Source: Planctomycetia bacterium (GTDB taxonomy: Bacteria; Planctomycetota; Brocadiia; Brocadiales; Brocadiaceae). From it: a DNA stretch of 64,000 nucleotides. The translations under genes were made by a program, and so were the position numbers. The notes under the pieces were generated by a model. That model ran no database searches, was not told the DNA's origin, and saw only the letters and a list, made by a program, of their open reading frames with translations. Location: assembly GCA_015075005.1 (NCBI GenBank), contig JABTVC010000002.1:248001-312000 (forward strand), read 5' to 3'. Shown here in pieces: positions 44,723 through 53,835 of this stretch (the first letter of the stretch is position 1; each line of letters starts with the position of its first letter).

Positions 44723-46777
44723 ATGGATATTCCCGCTAGAAATTCTCAACTATTAGAACGAAAGGTGAAAATCTCGAATTCCAATGGGATGCATGCACGA
44801 CCTGCTACCAAATTCGCAGAAATTGCTAATAAATATACTTCAGAAATCCGTGTAAAAACAAAAAATAAAGAGGTCGATGGCAAGAGCATCATAGATCTCC
44901 TGACATTGGGCGCGGAAAACGGCACAGAAATCATAATTTATGCAAAAGGGACCGATGCAACCGAGGCGATGGACGCCCTGGAAGGGCTGGTAAAAAGCAG
45001 GTTCGAAGAAGAATTCATGGAAATTAGAAAGGGAATTGCCGTTTCCCCGGGTGTAGTCATCGGGGCGGCCTTCATGTTTGAGTGTGAAGGATACCGCATT
45101 CCCCGCCATATTATCAGAAAAGAAGAGGTAGAAGGAGAAATCCAGAGACTTGAAAAGGCCATCGAAGATTCAAAAAAAGAAATTTATGATTTAGAACAGA
45201 AGGTTTCAGACAACCTCGGTTCAGAAGTTGGATCAATATTTGGTACACACCGGATGTTATTGCAGGACGTAAAGCTGAAAAACGAGATTATTGACAAAAT
45301 AAAAAAAACCAATTTTACGCCAGAATTTGCCGTATCCTTGGCCTTGCGTGTTTACATCAGAAAATTTCAGAACATCGACGATTCATATCTCACAGAAAGA
45401 GTAGGTGATATATTCGATATCGAACGGCGCCTTTTGCGAAATTTATTAGGAGAAAAGAGAGAGGAGCTTAAAAACCTTACCGAAGAAGTAATCCTGGTTG
45501 CCCATGACCTTACCCCATCCCAAACAGCATCACTTGATACCGAAAAAGTCAAAGGCTTTGCTACCGATGTAGGCGGAAGGACATCCCATACCGCTATCGT
45601 TGCCCGGGCATTGGGCATTCCTGCCGTAGTAGGACTTGGAACCCTCACAACAGAGGTCTTTGGGGGCGACACCGTAATTATAGATGGCAATAGCGGTATT
45701 GTTATCGTCAGGCCAGACGATAAGACTTTGGCGGCATACCGAAGCAAGGCCGAAAATATCCACGTCTTCGAGGAGAAACTAGCCACAGAGTTAAAAGATC
45801 AACCATCCACAACGAGGGACGGTAAACATATTTTCATTTTTGGCAATATCGAATTTCCGAAAGAAATTAACATAAATGTAAGGTACGGCGCAGAGGGAAT
45901 TGGCCTTTATAGAACAGAATTTCTTTACTTAGGTGCGCCCAGGCCTCCCACAGAAGAGGAACATTTAGAGGCATACACCACGGTCGTTCGAGAATTCAAG
46001 GATAAACCAATTATCATCAGAACCCTTGACCTTGGCGCTGACAAATTTGATTATTTAGATGACAGAAAAGAAGGAAACCCTTTTCTGGGATGTCGTTCTA
46101 TCCGCTATTGCTTTGAAAATCCTTCCCTGTTTAAGATACAATTGCGGGCAATCCTACGGGCTTCTGCTTTAGGTAACGTAAAAATCTTATTTCCTCTGAT
46201 TTCTTCCCTCCAGGAACTGCGACGCGCAAAACAAATGGTTTGGGAAACTATGGAAGAGTTGGATAAGGAAAATATCCCGTTTAACAAAAAAATAGCTATG
46301 GGAATAATGCTCGAAGTGCCTTCTGCCGTTATAATTTCGGATATCCTGGCAAAAGAGTGTGATTTCTTCAGCATTGGCACAAATGATCTCATTCAGTACT
46401 CTCTGGCCGTTGATAGAAATAATGAACGAGTAGCTTATTTATATTGCCCTGTACATCCAGCCATTCTTAGACTTTTAAAACTTGCTATTAAATCCGCGCA
46501 AGACAATAATATTCCCGTGGGTATATGCGGGCAAATGGGAAGTGAGATCGAATACACCGCACCGCTTGTAGGTATGGGACTCACCGAGTTCAGCGTGGCA
46601 CCAGCAACAATTATACCGGAAGTGAAAAAAATTGTGCGATCGATTACCTTCGAAAAGGCACAAGAGATAGCAGAAACTGCTTGCCAGTTTGAAGACCCGG
46701 AAAAAACGATCAGTTATCTCCGAAGTATTGCCATGGAAATCCTGCCGGAGGTATTTAACGGCCAAAATTATCCTTGA
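44723..46777 (+). CDS. ptsI: HPr-enzyme I fusion (PTS phosphoenolpyruvate phosphotransferase)
   Basis: 684 aa. Residues ~12-100 are an HPr domain with the phospho-His in SNGMHARPATKFAE (His24) and a Ser in VDGKSIIDLL (Ser55, equivalent to the regulatory Ser46). Residues ~108-684 are enzyme I: helical N-domain, swivelling His in GGRTSHTAIVARALGIPAVV (His289), PEP-binding RTLDLGADK and GCRSIRYCFENP, and the acid Cys in PVGICGQMGSE. The order is HPr then EI; classic PtsP has a GAF domain instead and ptsHI are separate. No sugar permease is in the window, which supports a regulatory PTS. Confidence 0.93.
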   Translation: MDIPARNSQLLERKVKISNSNGMHARPATKFAEIANKYTSEIRVKTKNKEVDGKSIIDLLTLGAENGTEIIIYAKGTDATEAMDALEGLVKSRFEEEFMEIRKGIAVSPGVVIGAAFMFECEGYRIPRHIIRKEEVEGEIQRLEKAIEDSKKEIYDLEQKVSDNLGSEVGSIFGTHRMLLQDVKLKNEIIDKIKKTNFTPEFAVSLALRVYIRKFQNIDDSYLTERVGDIFDIERRLLRNLLGEKREELKNLTEEVILVAHDLTPSQTASLDTEKVKGFATDVGGRTSHTAIVARALGIPAVVGLGTLTTEVFGGDTVIIDGNSGIVIVRPDDKTLAAYRSKAENIHVFEEKLATELKDQPSTTRDGKHIFIFGNIEFPKEININVRYGAEGIGLYRTEFLYLGAPRPPTEEEHLEAYTTVVREFKDKPIIIRTLDLGADKFDYLDDRKEGNPFLGCRSIRYCFENPSLFKIQLRAILRASALGNVKILFPLISSLQELRRAKQMVWETMEELDKENIPFNKKIAMGIMLEVPSAVIISDILAKECDFFSIGTNDLIQYSLAVDRNNERVAYLYCPVHPAILRLLKLAIKSAQDNNIPVGICGQMGSEIEYTAPLVGMGLTEFSVAPATIIPEVKKIVRSITFEKAQEIAETACQFEDPEKTISYLRSIAMEILPEVFNGQNYP

Positions 46778-46855
46778 CAGTGAGAAATATCCTTATTAGA
46801 ATTTGACATAACTGTTTTATTTAATTATATTTGAAGTCTTTCAAAAGGTTGATTC

Positions 46856-47488
46856 ATTATATCAAGAATACGTATTCGATTTAATAAATTAGGAGACCTT
46901 CGCTTTATCTCTCATCATGATTTGATGAGGCTCTTTGAGAGAGCTATGAGAAGAGCTAGCATACCTATAGTGATGTCCAAAGGTTTCAATCCTCACCCGA
47001 AATTTTCTATTCCCCTGGCGCTGAGCGTTGGAATATCCGGTAAAGATGAAGTCCTGGAACTGGAATTGCTTGGATCGATACCACCTGAAATGGTGGTTCA
47101 AAGTTTACGCCGGCAACTACCGAAAGGTATTCATATTCTTTCAGGCGTGTCCATGCCGGACACCGAGAAGGGTTCGGCCTGCGACGTAGTCTATGAGGTT
47201 ATTTTTAAAGATCGGGCTATTTTAAAGACCATACAGATTGGCGAATTTCTGCAACAGCCATCCATCACGGTACATCGCATAAAAGATGGACAGCAAAAAC
47301 TTTTTAATATTCGACCATCTATTCAGGAAATCTCGGTAGAGCCCGATCGTTTAATCTTGTTTATAAAAATGGGACCGGCGGGCATGGCGAGACCAGAAGA
47401 GGTGGTTCATTCATTATTGAAAATGAGAAAAGAGAGCTCTTTGAAATTATTAGAACAAAAGTCAACCTGTCTTCTTCTGCCTGACTAA
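46856..47488 (+). CDS. DUF2344/TIGR03936-type radical SAM-associated protein, apparent ATT start
   Basis: ~210 aa. RIRFNKLGDLRFISHHDLM, LFERAMRRASIPI and SKGFNPHPKFSIPLALSVGI are the hallmark N-terminus of DUF2344 proteins, which normally act with the TIGR03960-type radical SAM protein and neighbour rng. The conserved N-terminus begins upstream of the first canonical start (TTG 46922). The frame is open only back to a TGA at 46850, and the only candidates are ATT 46856 and ATA 46859; AAAAGG (46843-46848) is 7 nt before the ATT. Translation therefore probably starts at ATT, or a base is wrong. rng starts 10 nt downstream. Confidence 0.82.
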   Translation: MISRIRIRFNKLGDLRFISHHDLMRLFERAMRRASIPIVMSKGFNPHPKFSIPLALSVGISGKDEVLELELLGSIPPEMVVQSLRRQLPKGIHILSGVSMPDTEKGSACDVVYEVIFKDRAILKTIQIGEFLQQPSITVHRIKDGQQKLFNIRPSIQEISVEPDRLILFIKMGPAGMARPEEVVHSLLKMRKESSLKLLEQKSTCLLLPD

Positions 47489-47498
47489 GGGAAATAAC

Positions 47499-49019
47499 AT
47501 GGACAAGAGGATGCTTATTAACGCCGTCGAACCTGAAGAATGCCGAATTGCCCTTTTAGAAAATAATGTTTTAGAGGAACTTTACATTGAAAGAAGTTCC
47601 CGGGAACAGATTGCAGGGAATATTTACAAAGGAAGGGTTGTTAATATTGAACCCAGTATTGAAGCGGCTTTTGTTGAGATTGGTCTAAAAAAAAATGGAT
47701 TTCTCCATGCATCGGACATCTTAATTCCAACAGAAAACGGGAATCTGCCATCAGATGCCGATGCCCCTGCTAAACATCATCGCACATTTCATAAGATACG
47801 GGATGTTTTGCATACAGGACAAGAAGTGTTGGTTCAGGTAACAAAAGAGAGCATTGGCACAAAGGGTCCGAGCTTAACCACGTACATTAGCCTGCCAGGA
47901 AGATTCCTGGTTTTAATGCCTGGCGTACACCGTCATGGAGTTTCCAGGAAAATTGCAAGCGACGAAGAGCGACAACGGCTCAAAAAGATACTCGAAGGAT
48001 TAAGTCCTCCGCCAGATATCGGTTTCATTATTCGGACTGCAGGGGCACTGCAGACCAAAAAAGAAATCCACAAGGACTTTCATTATCTCTTAAAACTTTG
48101 GAAAAATGTTGAAAGGCGTGCAAAAGATGTAAATTCACCTGAAACCATTTACCAGGAAAGCGACTTGGTTATTCGAGCCATTCGGGATATCTTTTCCACT
48201 GACATACAAGAAATCATAGTAGATACAGAAGCCGTTTTTGAAAGAACCCGTGATTTTCTTCGTATGATTATGCCCAAATCCGAAAACCTTTTAACTCTCT
48301 ATAGCGAGAATAAGCCATTATTCCACAAATATAACATCGAGAATGAGATTGAAGATATAAACTGTAAAAAAATCCGCTTGCCGCGTGGCGGCTCTATCAT
48401 AATAGAACAGACCGAGGCGCTGGTTGCAATTGATGTCAATAGTGGTAAATTTAAAGAGGAGTGCGACCCGGAAGAAACCGCCTTTAAGACAAATCTCAAA
48501 GCGGCGAGGGAAATTGCGCGTCAAATCCGGCTACGAGACCTGGGCGGTGTAATTGTAATCGACTTTATTGATATGAGGACAGAATCCCATATTCACGCCG
48601 TCGAAAAGGTCATTACAGACGCCCTGAAAAGGGATAAGGCGAGAACAAAGATGCTGAGGATGTCAAAGTTTGGTACTATTGAACTTACCCGGCAAAGGGT
48701 ACGATCAAGCCTGCGGGATGTTCTTTTTGAAGAATGCAAGCATTGCGGCGGCACCGGATACGCGAAAACGATTGAAAGTCTTTGTTTAAATGCCATGAGA
48801 GACCTCAAATTTGCTATCCATTCGCCGCAAATTGCAAAAATCGAAATCATTGCAAATCCCGAGGTTGCAAATTACCTGCAAAATCAAAAGAGAAAACAAA
48901 TGATAGAAATTGAGGAATCCTATGCTAAAAAAATACTTATCTTTAGCGTACCGAATCACGAATACGGTAAGATTGATATCCGCTATTTAAATCAGAGAGA
49001 TGAACCCGTTATAATGTAA
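47499..49019 (+). CDS. rng: Ribonuclease E/G family
   Basis: 506 aa. The S1 domain is at ~38-130 (GNIYKGRVVNIEPSIEAAFV, NGFLHASDI). The catalytic domain has VAIDVNSGKF, LRDLGGVIVIDFIDM and the zinc-link CKHCGGTGY. There is no long C-terminal degradosome scaffold, so it is nearer RNase G. It precedes rplU-rpmA-obg, the usual order in many phyla. Confidence 0.93.
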   Translation: MDKRMLINAVEPEECRIALLENNVLEELYIERSSREQIAGNIYKGRVVNIEPSIEAAFVEIGLKKNGFLHASDILIPTENGNLPSDADAPAKHHRTFHKIRDVLHTGQEVLVQVTKESIGTKGPSLTTYISLPGRFLVLMPGVHRHGVSRKIASDEERQRLKKILEGLSPPPDIGFIIRTAGALQTKKEIHKDFHYLLKLWKNVERRAKDVNSPETIYQESDLVIRAIRDIFSTDIQEIIVDTEAVFERTRDFLRMIMPKSENLLTLYSENKPLFHKYNIENEIEDINCKKIRLPRGGSIIIEQTEALVAIDVNSGKFKEECDPEETAFKTNLKAAREIARQIRLRDLGGVIVIDFIDMRTESHIHAVEKVITDALKRDKARTKMLRMSKFGTIELTRQRVRSSLRDVLFEECKHCGGTGYAKTIESLCLNAMRDLKFAIHSPQIAKIEIIANPEVANYLQNQKRKQMIEIEESYAKKILIFSVPNHEYGKIDIRYLNQRDEPVIM

Positions 49020-49042
49020 TCAAGGAAAGGAGAAAGTAAACA

Positions 49043-49363
49043 ATGTATGCAATAGTAAAAGACAGAGGCAAGCAATACAAGGTAAGGGCTGGCGAGCGCC
49101 ATCTTATCGATCTGAAAGCTGATGCTCAAATCGGGCAAATTTTGGAATTTAATGATGTGTTGGTTTGCTCAAACGAAGAAGGTACAACGACTTTTGGGAC
49201 TCCGGCCGGTAATAATGCAAAGGTCATCGCAGAAGTCGAGGGTATAAAAAAAGGTGTGAAGTCCATGACCATAAAATTCCGCAGAAGGAAAGAGTCGATG
49301 ACCAGAAAAGGGCACAGGGAAAAATATACCCGGATAAAGATTAAAGAAATTATTTGTGGCTAG
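49043..49363 (+). CDS. rplU: Ribosomal protein bL21
   Basis: 106 aa. MYAIVKDRGKQYKVRAGERH, the beta-barrel core and KFRRRKESMTRKGHREKYT near the end are bL21 signatures (the GH.Q.YT region is slightly altered). RBS AAAGGAG is 12 nt upstream. A 132-nt gap containing a dispersed repeat separates it from rpmA. Confidence 0.95.
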   Translation: MYAIVKDRGKQYKVRAGERHLIDLKADAQIGQILEFNDVLVCSNEEGTTTFGTPAGNNAKVIAEVEGIKKGVKSMTIKFRRRKESMTRKGHREKYTRIKIKEIICG

Positions 49364-49399
49364 AGTTAAATTCACGGTAAAGAATTTTTTAACACCAAA

Positions 49400-49446
49400 G
49401 GGTGGCATGGACAAACTTTGTTTGTCCGTGTCTATCTTAACTTGAT
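49400..49446 (+). repeat. Dispersed palindromic repeat, copy B
   Basis: GGGTGGCATGGACAAAC, TTT, GTTTGTCCGTG, then TCTATCTTAACTTGAT. The core GGACAAAC (49409-49416) and GTTTGTCC (49420-49427) form an 8-bp hairpin. The unit matches 26638-26679 (opposite orientation). It lies between rplU and rpmA, so it is transcribed within a ribosomal operon. Confidence 0.75.
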
Positions 49447-49495
49447 CGGCATTTCTCAATTCTTAATATAATTTTCTGAAACGGAGGTTAGTAAC

Positions 49496-49747
49496 ATGGC
49501 ACATAAAAAAGGGCAAGGTTCTTCAAAGAACGGAAGAGACAGTAATCCACAAATGCGTGGGGTAAAAAGATTCGGCGGACAATTTGTAACTGCTGGCTCT
49601 ATAATCGTCCGCCAGTGTGGAACTAAGTTCAAGCCTGGAATTAACGTCGGGCTTGGGAGAGACTATACGCTATTTTCTATGATAGACGGAACGGTAAAGT
49701 TTGAAACAAGACGCCGTGTAAGTGTTTATACAACGCCCTCGTCTTAA
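49496..49747 (+). CDS. rpmA: Ribosomal protein bL27
   Basis: 83 aa. [20 protein letters not shown] and [20 protein letters not shown] are typical. The N-terminus starts with the mature AHKKG form, without the cleaved extension of Firmicutes L27. RBS GGAGG is 10 nt upstream. Confidence 0.97.
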   Translation: MAHKKGQGSSKNGRDSNPQMRGVKRFGGQFVTAGSIIVRQCGTKFKPGINVGLGRDYTLFSMIDGTVKFETRRRVSVYTTPSS

Positions 49748-49794
49748 AATCTCTTCGCATTCGTCGTTGTTTCTTTGGTAAAAATATTTAAATT

Positions 49795-50823
49795 ATGTTT
49801 GTCGATGAAGCCGTTATATTTGTAAAAGGAGGCGATGGGGGAAACGGATGTGTCAGTTTCCGAAGGGAGAAATACATTCCCCACGGAGGACCAGACGGGG
49901 GAAACGGAGGCAAAGGCGGAGATGTTATCCTGCGTGTCTGCAAGAAGATAGACACATTGCTTGATCTTACTTCCCGCGTAAAACATATTGCGGGAAGTGG
50001 GGCACATGGAAAAGGAACTAACAAAAAAGGCAAAGACGGTAAGGACCTTACGATAGATTTACCCCGAGGTACTGTAATCAAAGACAGAGAGAGCGGGCTC
50101 ATCTTGAAAGACATGAGTACCGTCGAGGAAAGCATCGTGATTGCACGGGGAGGAAGAGGAGGCAGGGGAAATAAATGCTTTGCGACTTCCACCAATCAGG
50201 TTCCAAGGCAGGCGGAACCGGGGAAACCAGGTGAAGAACGATGGTTGATCCTTGAACTAAAGCTACTTGCTGATGTCGGCCTCATCGGAATGCCCAATGC
50301 CGGAAAGTCGACGTTACTCTCCCGGATATCTGCGGCCAAACCCAAAATTTCCGGTTATCCGTTCACCACACTACAACCTCAATTAGGAATTGTAGAGATA
50401 GAAAACCACCGAAGATTTGTTGTTGCTGACATCCCGGGGCTTATTGAAGGGGCACATCGGGGAATAGGGCTTGGAGATGAATTTCTCCGTCACATTGAGA
50501 GAACAAAATTATTGGTCCACCTTCTGGATGTTTCACCTTTTGCACACGTAGCTCCTTTGGACGCATATCGCATTGTTCGGAATGAATTAAGGCAATACAA
50601 TCCTGGCCTTGCTGAAAAAACAGAAATTGTTATTGCGAACAAAATGGATCTTCTCGATACAGAAACCGGTATAAAATGTATTCAGACCCTGGAAAAACAA
50701 ATATGTAAACCTGTCTGCCCTGTCTCTACGGCTACGGGAAAAAATATCGGAGTATTGTTAAATTTAATCGCAACCACACTCCATGAGGACCAGTCCCGTG
50801 TAAGCGAATCTCTATGCAGTTAG
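49795..50823 (+). CDS. obg: Obg GTPase (CgtA/ObgE)
   Basis: 342 aa. A Gly-rich N-terminal OBG domain (GGDGGNGCVSFRREKYIPHG) is followed by the G domain: G1 NAGKSTLLS, switch PFTTLQPQLGIV, G3 DIPGLIEGAHRGIGLG, G4 NKMDLL. No C-terminal OCT extension. Acts in 50S assembly and stress control. It overlaps coaX by 10 nt. Confidence 0.97.
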   Translation: MFVDEAVIFVKGGDGGNGCVSFRREKYIPHGGPDGGNGGKGGDVILRVCKKIDTLLDLTSRVKHIAGSGAHGKGTNKKGKDGKDLTIDLPRGTVIKDRESGLILKDMSTVEESIVIARGGRGGRGNKCFATSTNQVPRQAEPGKPGEERWLILELKLLADVGLIGMPNAGKSTLLSRISAAKPKISGYPFTTLQPQLGIVEIENHRRFVVADIPGLIEGAHRGIGLGDEFLRHIERTKLLVHLLDVSPFAHVAPLDAYRIVRNELRQYNPGLAEKTEIVIANKMDLLDTETGIKCIQTLEKQICKPVCPVSTATGKNIGVLLNLIATTLHEDQSRVSESLCS

Positions 50824-51575
50824 CAATTGACATTGGCAATACCAATATCCATGTTGGAATATTCGAAGAAGGCGTTTTGCAATCTGCCCATACGATAAGA
50901 AATGAATACCCGCTTCCTGCAAATTTTACAACAGTCCTTCATACAGTCACCCCCTCTACAATACAAGCTGTTATTCTCGCATCAGTCCATCCACAGGGAG
51001 AGGTTGACGTCATTGAATATATCAAAAAACATCTCCTGATAAAACCCCTCCGAATCGGAAAAGATATTCCAGTCCCTGCCCTGATTCTGACCGAATGTCC
51101 GGAAAAAGTTGGGGCAGACCGATTGGTAAATGCACTTGCCGCATTTGAAAGGACAAAAGATTGGACAATCGTCATTGACGCAGGTACCGCAATAACTATT
51201 GACGGAATAAACAACAAAGGTGCTTTTTTAGGGGGAATTATCACTCCGGGGATAGACGCCTGTTCAAAAGCGCTACACCATTCTACAGCACTTTTACCTC
51301 AGATATCTATCAGCAAACCGAAACATGTCCTTGGGAAAAACACAGAAGAGGCAATAAAATCTGGTATTTATTGGGGGGTTATCGGAATGATAAACCATCT
51401 GATAAGCATGATTTGCGATGAACTGAAATGCAGGCCAACGGTAATTGCAACGGGTGGAAATGCACAGATGTTAGCAGCAGAAATCCCCCTCATTGCTGAG
51501 GTAATCCCCTATTTGACGTTGGAGGGAATCTATGTAGCTTACAAAAAAACTCTTGCTTCTCGTAAGCACTATTAG
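50814..51575 (+). CDS. coaX: Type III pantothenate kinase
   Basis: 253 aa ASKHA-fold enzyme making 4'-phosphopantothenate. Motifs are LAIDIGNTNIHVGIFEEG (P-loop-like phosphate 1 with catalytic Asp), GADRLVNALAAF, DAGTAITIDGI and ATGGNAQML. The start lies inside obg (10-nt overlap). Its stop overlaps the stop of the convergent TPR gene. Confidence 0.95.
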   Translation: MQLAIDIGNTNIHVGIFEEGVLQSAHTIRNEYPLPANFTTVLHTVTPSTIQAVILASVHPQGEVDVIEYIKKHLLIKPLRIGKDIPVPALILTECPEKVGADRLVNALAAFERTKDWTIVIDAGTAITIDGINNKGAFLGGIITPGIDACSKALHHSTALLPQISISKPKHVLGKNTEEAIKSGIYWGVIGMINHLISMICDELKCRPTVIATGGNAQMLAAEIPLIAEVIPYLTLEGIYVAYKKTLASRKHY

Positions 51576-52012
51576 CATTCCTTCATTTTTTCAATCAACT
51601 TCTGATAACGATCATCTTTCTTGAGAGAAACCAGATCTTTATCTCTTTCCAGATGATACATATCTTTATACCCTACGGTGATTGCCATTTCCAAGGCTTC
51701 AAATGCCGCATCGATATTTTTTAGCAATGCATAACTACAAGCGAGGTTGTAGTGCACGAGAGGGTCCGTTGGCCTGAGACGGCTTAACTTTTGGTCTATC
51801 AGAAGACCTTTTTCATACATACCCTGCGTCGTATATGCATTGCCTAAATACATAAGACAATCCGTATAATTTGGATTCTTTTCAAGGATGCCCTCAAAAA
51901 ACCAAATAGTAAAATCTTCCCCTTCTTTTTTAAACTCGGGGGAGTTAATGGTAAAATCGTAATTCGGCAGCATGATCGCGTCGAGAAATCTGTCTTTTGC
52001 TTTGGTTTTCAT
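51572..52012 (-). CDS. TPR-repeat protein
   Basis: 146 aa with about two to three TPR units (LMYLGNAYTTQGMYEKGLLI; VHYNLACSYALLKNIDAAFE) and the common TPR-end block AITVGYKDMYHLERDKDLVS. No signal peptide is evident. Its stop codon overlaps that of coaX on the other strand (51572-51575). Function unknown; such proteins are protein-interaction adaptors. Confidence 0.85.
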   Translation of the reverse strand: MKTKAKDRFLDAIMLPNYDFTINSPEFKKEGEDFTIWFFEGILEKNPNYTDCLMYLGNAYTTQGMYEKGLLIDQKLSRLRPTDPLVHYNLACSYALLKNIDAAFEALEMAITVGYKDMYHLERDKDLVSLKKDDRYQKLIEKMKEC

Positions 52013-52238
52013 TGTCTGTTTATGTATTATGGCAGTTTATAGTTGTTGCTCTTCTTTAAATATATTTATAAAATATGCAATTGTCAAGTCAAAGAATAAG
52101 TATTTTGTTTTTTAAACCAACAAATCGGAAAAGGTTCACATACACTCGAGGCATTTGCTGATTTAGTATATAAATATTATTGTCAAAAGACAAGCTAATA
52201 CGGTACTTAATAATTATACTATAGAAGGGAGCCCACTG

Positions 52239-53579
52239 ATGACAAAGAATTATCCCTGCATTCGCACAAAACTACCCGGGCCACATGCAATTCAGTACCT
52301 GGAGAAGGAAAAAATATTTGTCTCACCATCTTCAACCAAGAGCTACCCATTAGTGGTAAAAAGCGCAAAGGGCATGGTTGTTACGGACGTCGATAATAAT
52401 ACCTTTCTTGATTTTACCGCTGGTGTCGCTGTTTGCAACACCGGACACAACCACGACCAGATTATATCGGCAATTAAAAGTCAGTCAGACACCCTTATTC
52501 ATATGTCAGGCGCAGATTTTTATAACCCCTTGCACATCGTGCTGGCCGAAAAGCTTTCTGCAATCTGTCCAGGACCACACGCAAAAAAGGTTTTCTTTGG
52601 CAATTCCGGCGCAGAGTCTGTAGAGGCTGCATTTAAATTGGCACGCTACCACACAAGACGTACTATCGTTATTGCCTTTTACCATGCCTTCCATGGAAGA
52701 ACCATGGGAGCACTTTCTCTGACCAACAGCAAATTAAATCAGCGCAGACATTTCCTTCCCCTCGTCCCTGAGGTTATTCATATCCCCTATGCCTATTGTT
52801 ATAGATGCCATTACGGCTTGACACCAGATACCTGCAATATGTACTGTGTTAGCTGGATACGGGAAGAATTATTCAAGACAAAGGTACCGCCTGAGGATGT
52901 CGCCGCTATTTTTGTTGAAATTATACAAGGGGAAGGTGGATACGTTGTGCCTCCAAAAGAGTTTCACCGGGCACTCTATCAACTTACCCGTGATTTTGAC
53001 ATCCTTTATGTTGCCGATGAGGTACAATCGGGCATGGGCCGCACGGGAAAAATGTTTGCTTCTAATCATTTTGACATAGTCCCTGATATTATTACTGTTG
53101 CCAAAGGTATTGCCTCGGGACTTCCATTATCTGCCACAGTTGCATCAGAGAAAATAATGAACTGGGCTCCCGGCAGCCATGCAAGCACATTTGGAGGGAA
53201 TCCCGTTAGTTGCCAGGCTGCACTGACGACGATCAAACTCCTTGAGGATGGGCTCATAGACAATGCGGCGAAACAAGGCACGTATATGATACATGAATTG
53301 AAGAAATTAGAACGCACCTACCCCATCATTGGAGATGCCAGAGGTCTTGGACTCATGCTTGCCATCGAGATTGTAAAGGATAAGGAAACCAGAGAATACG
53401 CACCAGAGGAGCGAGACAGTATTATCCAAAAGGCATTTTCAAAAGGGCTTTTGCTATTAAGTTGCGGACGCAGCACCATCCGATTCTGCCCACCTTTGAT
53501 ACTTTCGAAAGACGACGCGGACATTGCACTATCTATAGTGGAAGAGTGTTTGAAAGAAACAATACAGAGCAAGCTATAG
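52239..53579 (+). CDS. Class III PLP aminotransferase (acetylornithine/4-aminobutyrate aminotransferase family)
   Basis: 446 aa. NSGAESVEAAFKLARYHT, EIIQGEGGY, VADEVQSGMGRTGK and the Lys-containing DIITVAKGIASGLPLSATVA are class III landmarks. An insert near residue 185 has four Cys (YCYRCHYGLTPDTCNMYC), a feature of the acetyl ornithine aminotransferase family from archaea and some bacteria. Substrate (GABA, ornithine, lysine or another omega-amino acid) cannot be fixed. RBS GAAGGGAG is 8 nt upstream. Confidence 0.88.
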   Translation: MTKNYPCIRTKLPGPHAIQYLEKEKIFVSPSSTKSYPLVVKSAKGMVVTDVDNNTFLDFTAGVAVCNTGHNHDQIISAIKSQSDTLIHMSGADFYNPLHIVLAEKLSAICPGPHAKKVFFGNSGAESVEAAFKLARYHTRRTIVIAFYHAFHGRTMGALSLTNSKLNQRRHFLPLVPEVIHIPYAYCYRCHYGLTPDTCNMYCVSWIREELFKTKVPPEDVAAIFVEIIQGEGGYVVPPKEFHRALYQLTRDFDILYVADEVQSGMGRTGKMFASNHFDIVPDIITVAKGIASGLPLSATVASEKIMNWAPGSHASTFGGNPVSCQAALTTIKLLEDGLIDNAAKQGTYMIHELKKLERTYPIIGDARGLGLMLAIEIVKDKETREYAPEERDSIIQKAFSKGLLLLSCGRSTIRFCPPLILSKDDADIALSIVEECLKETIQSKL

Positions 53580-53612
53580 ATAGATTGATGACCTCTGCTT
53601 CTGTAAAATTGA

Positions 53613-53687
<75 letters not shown>

Positions 53688-53835
53688 TACCATTTTTGAT
53701 AGTTGTTCACCGCAAATCTGCGTTCATATCGTCTCTGTGATGAGCCGCATTGGTATTATTTTTATCCGTTTTCCTGCCTCCTGTCAAATAGAATCTTCAG
53801 CTAGCTGTCCACATCTGCAGAAAATGGTGTCCCGA

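Noticed and set aside
52180-52220. TTGTCA and TATACT upstream of the aminotransferase as a promoter
   Set aside because: The spacer would be 29 nt, too long for a sigma70 promoter.
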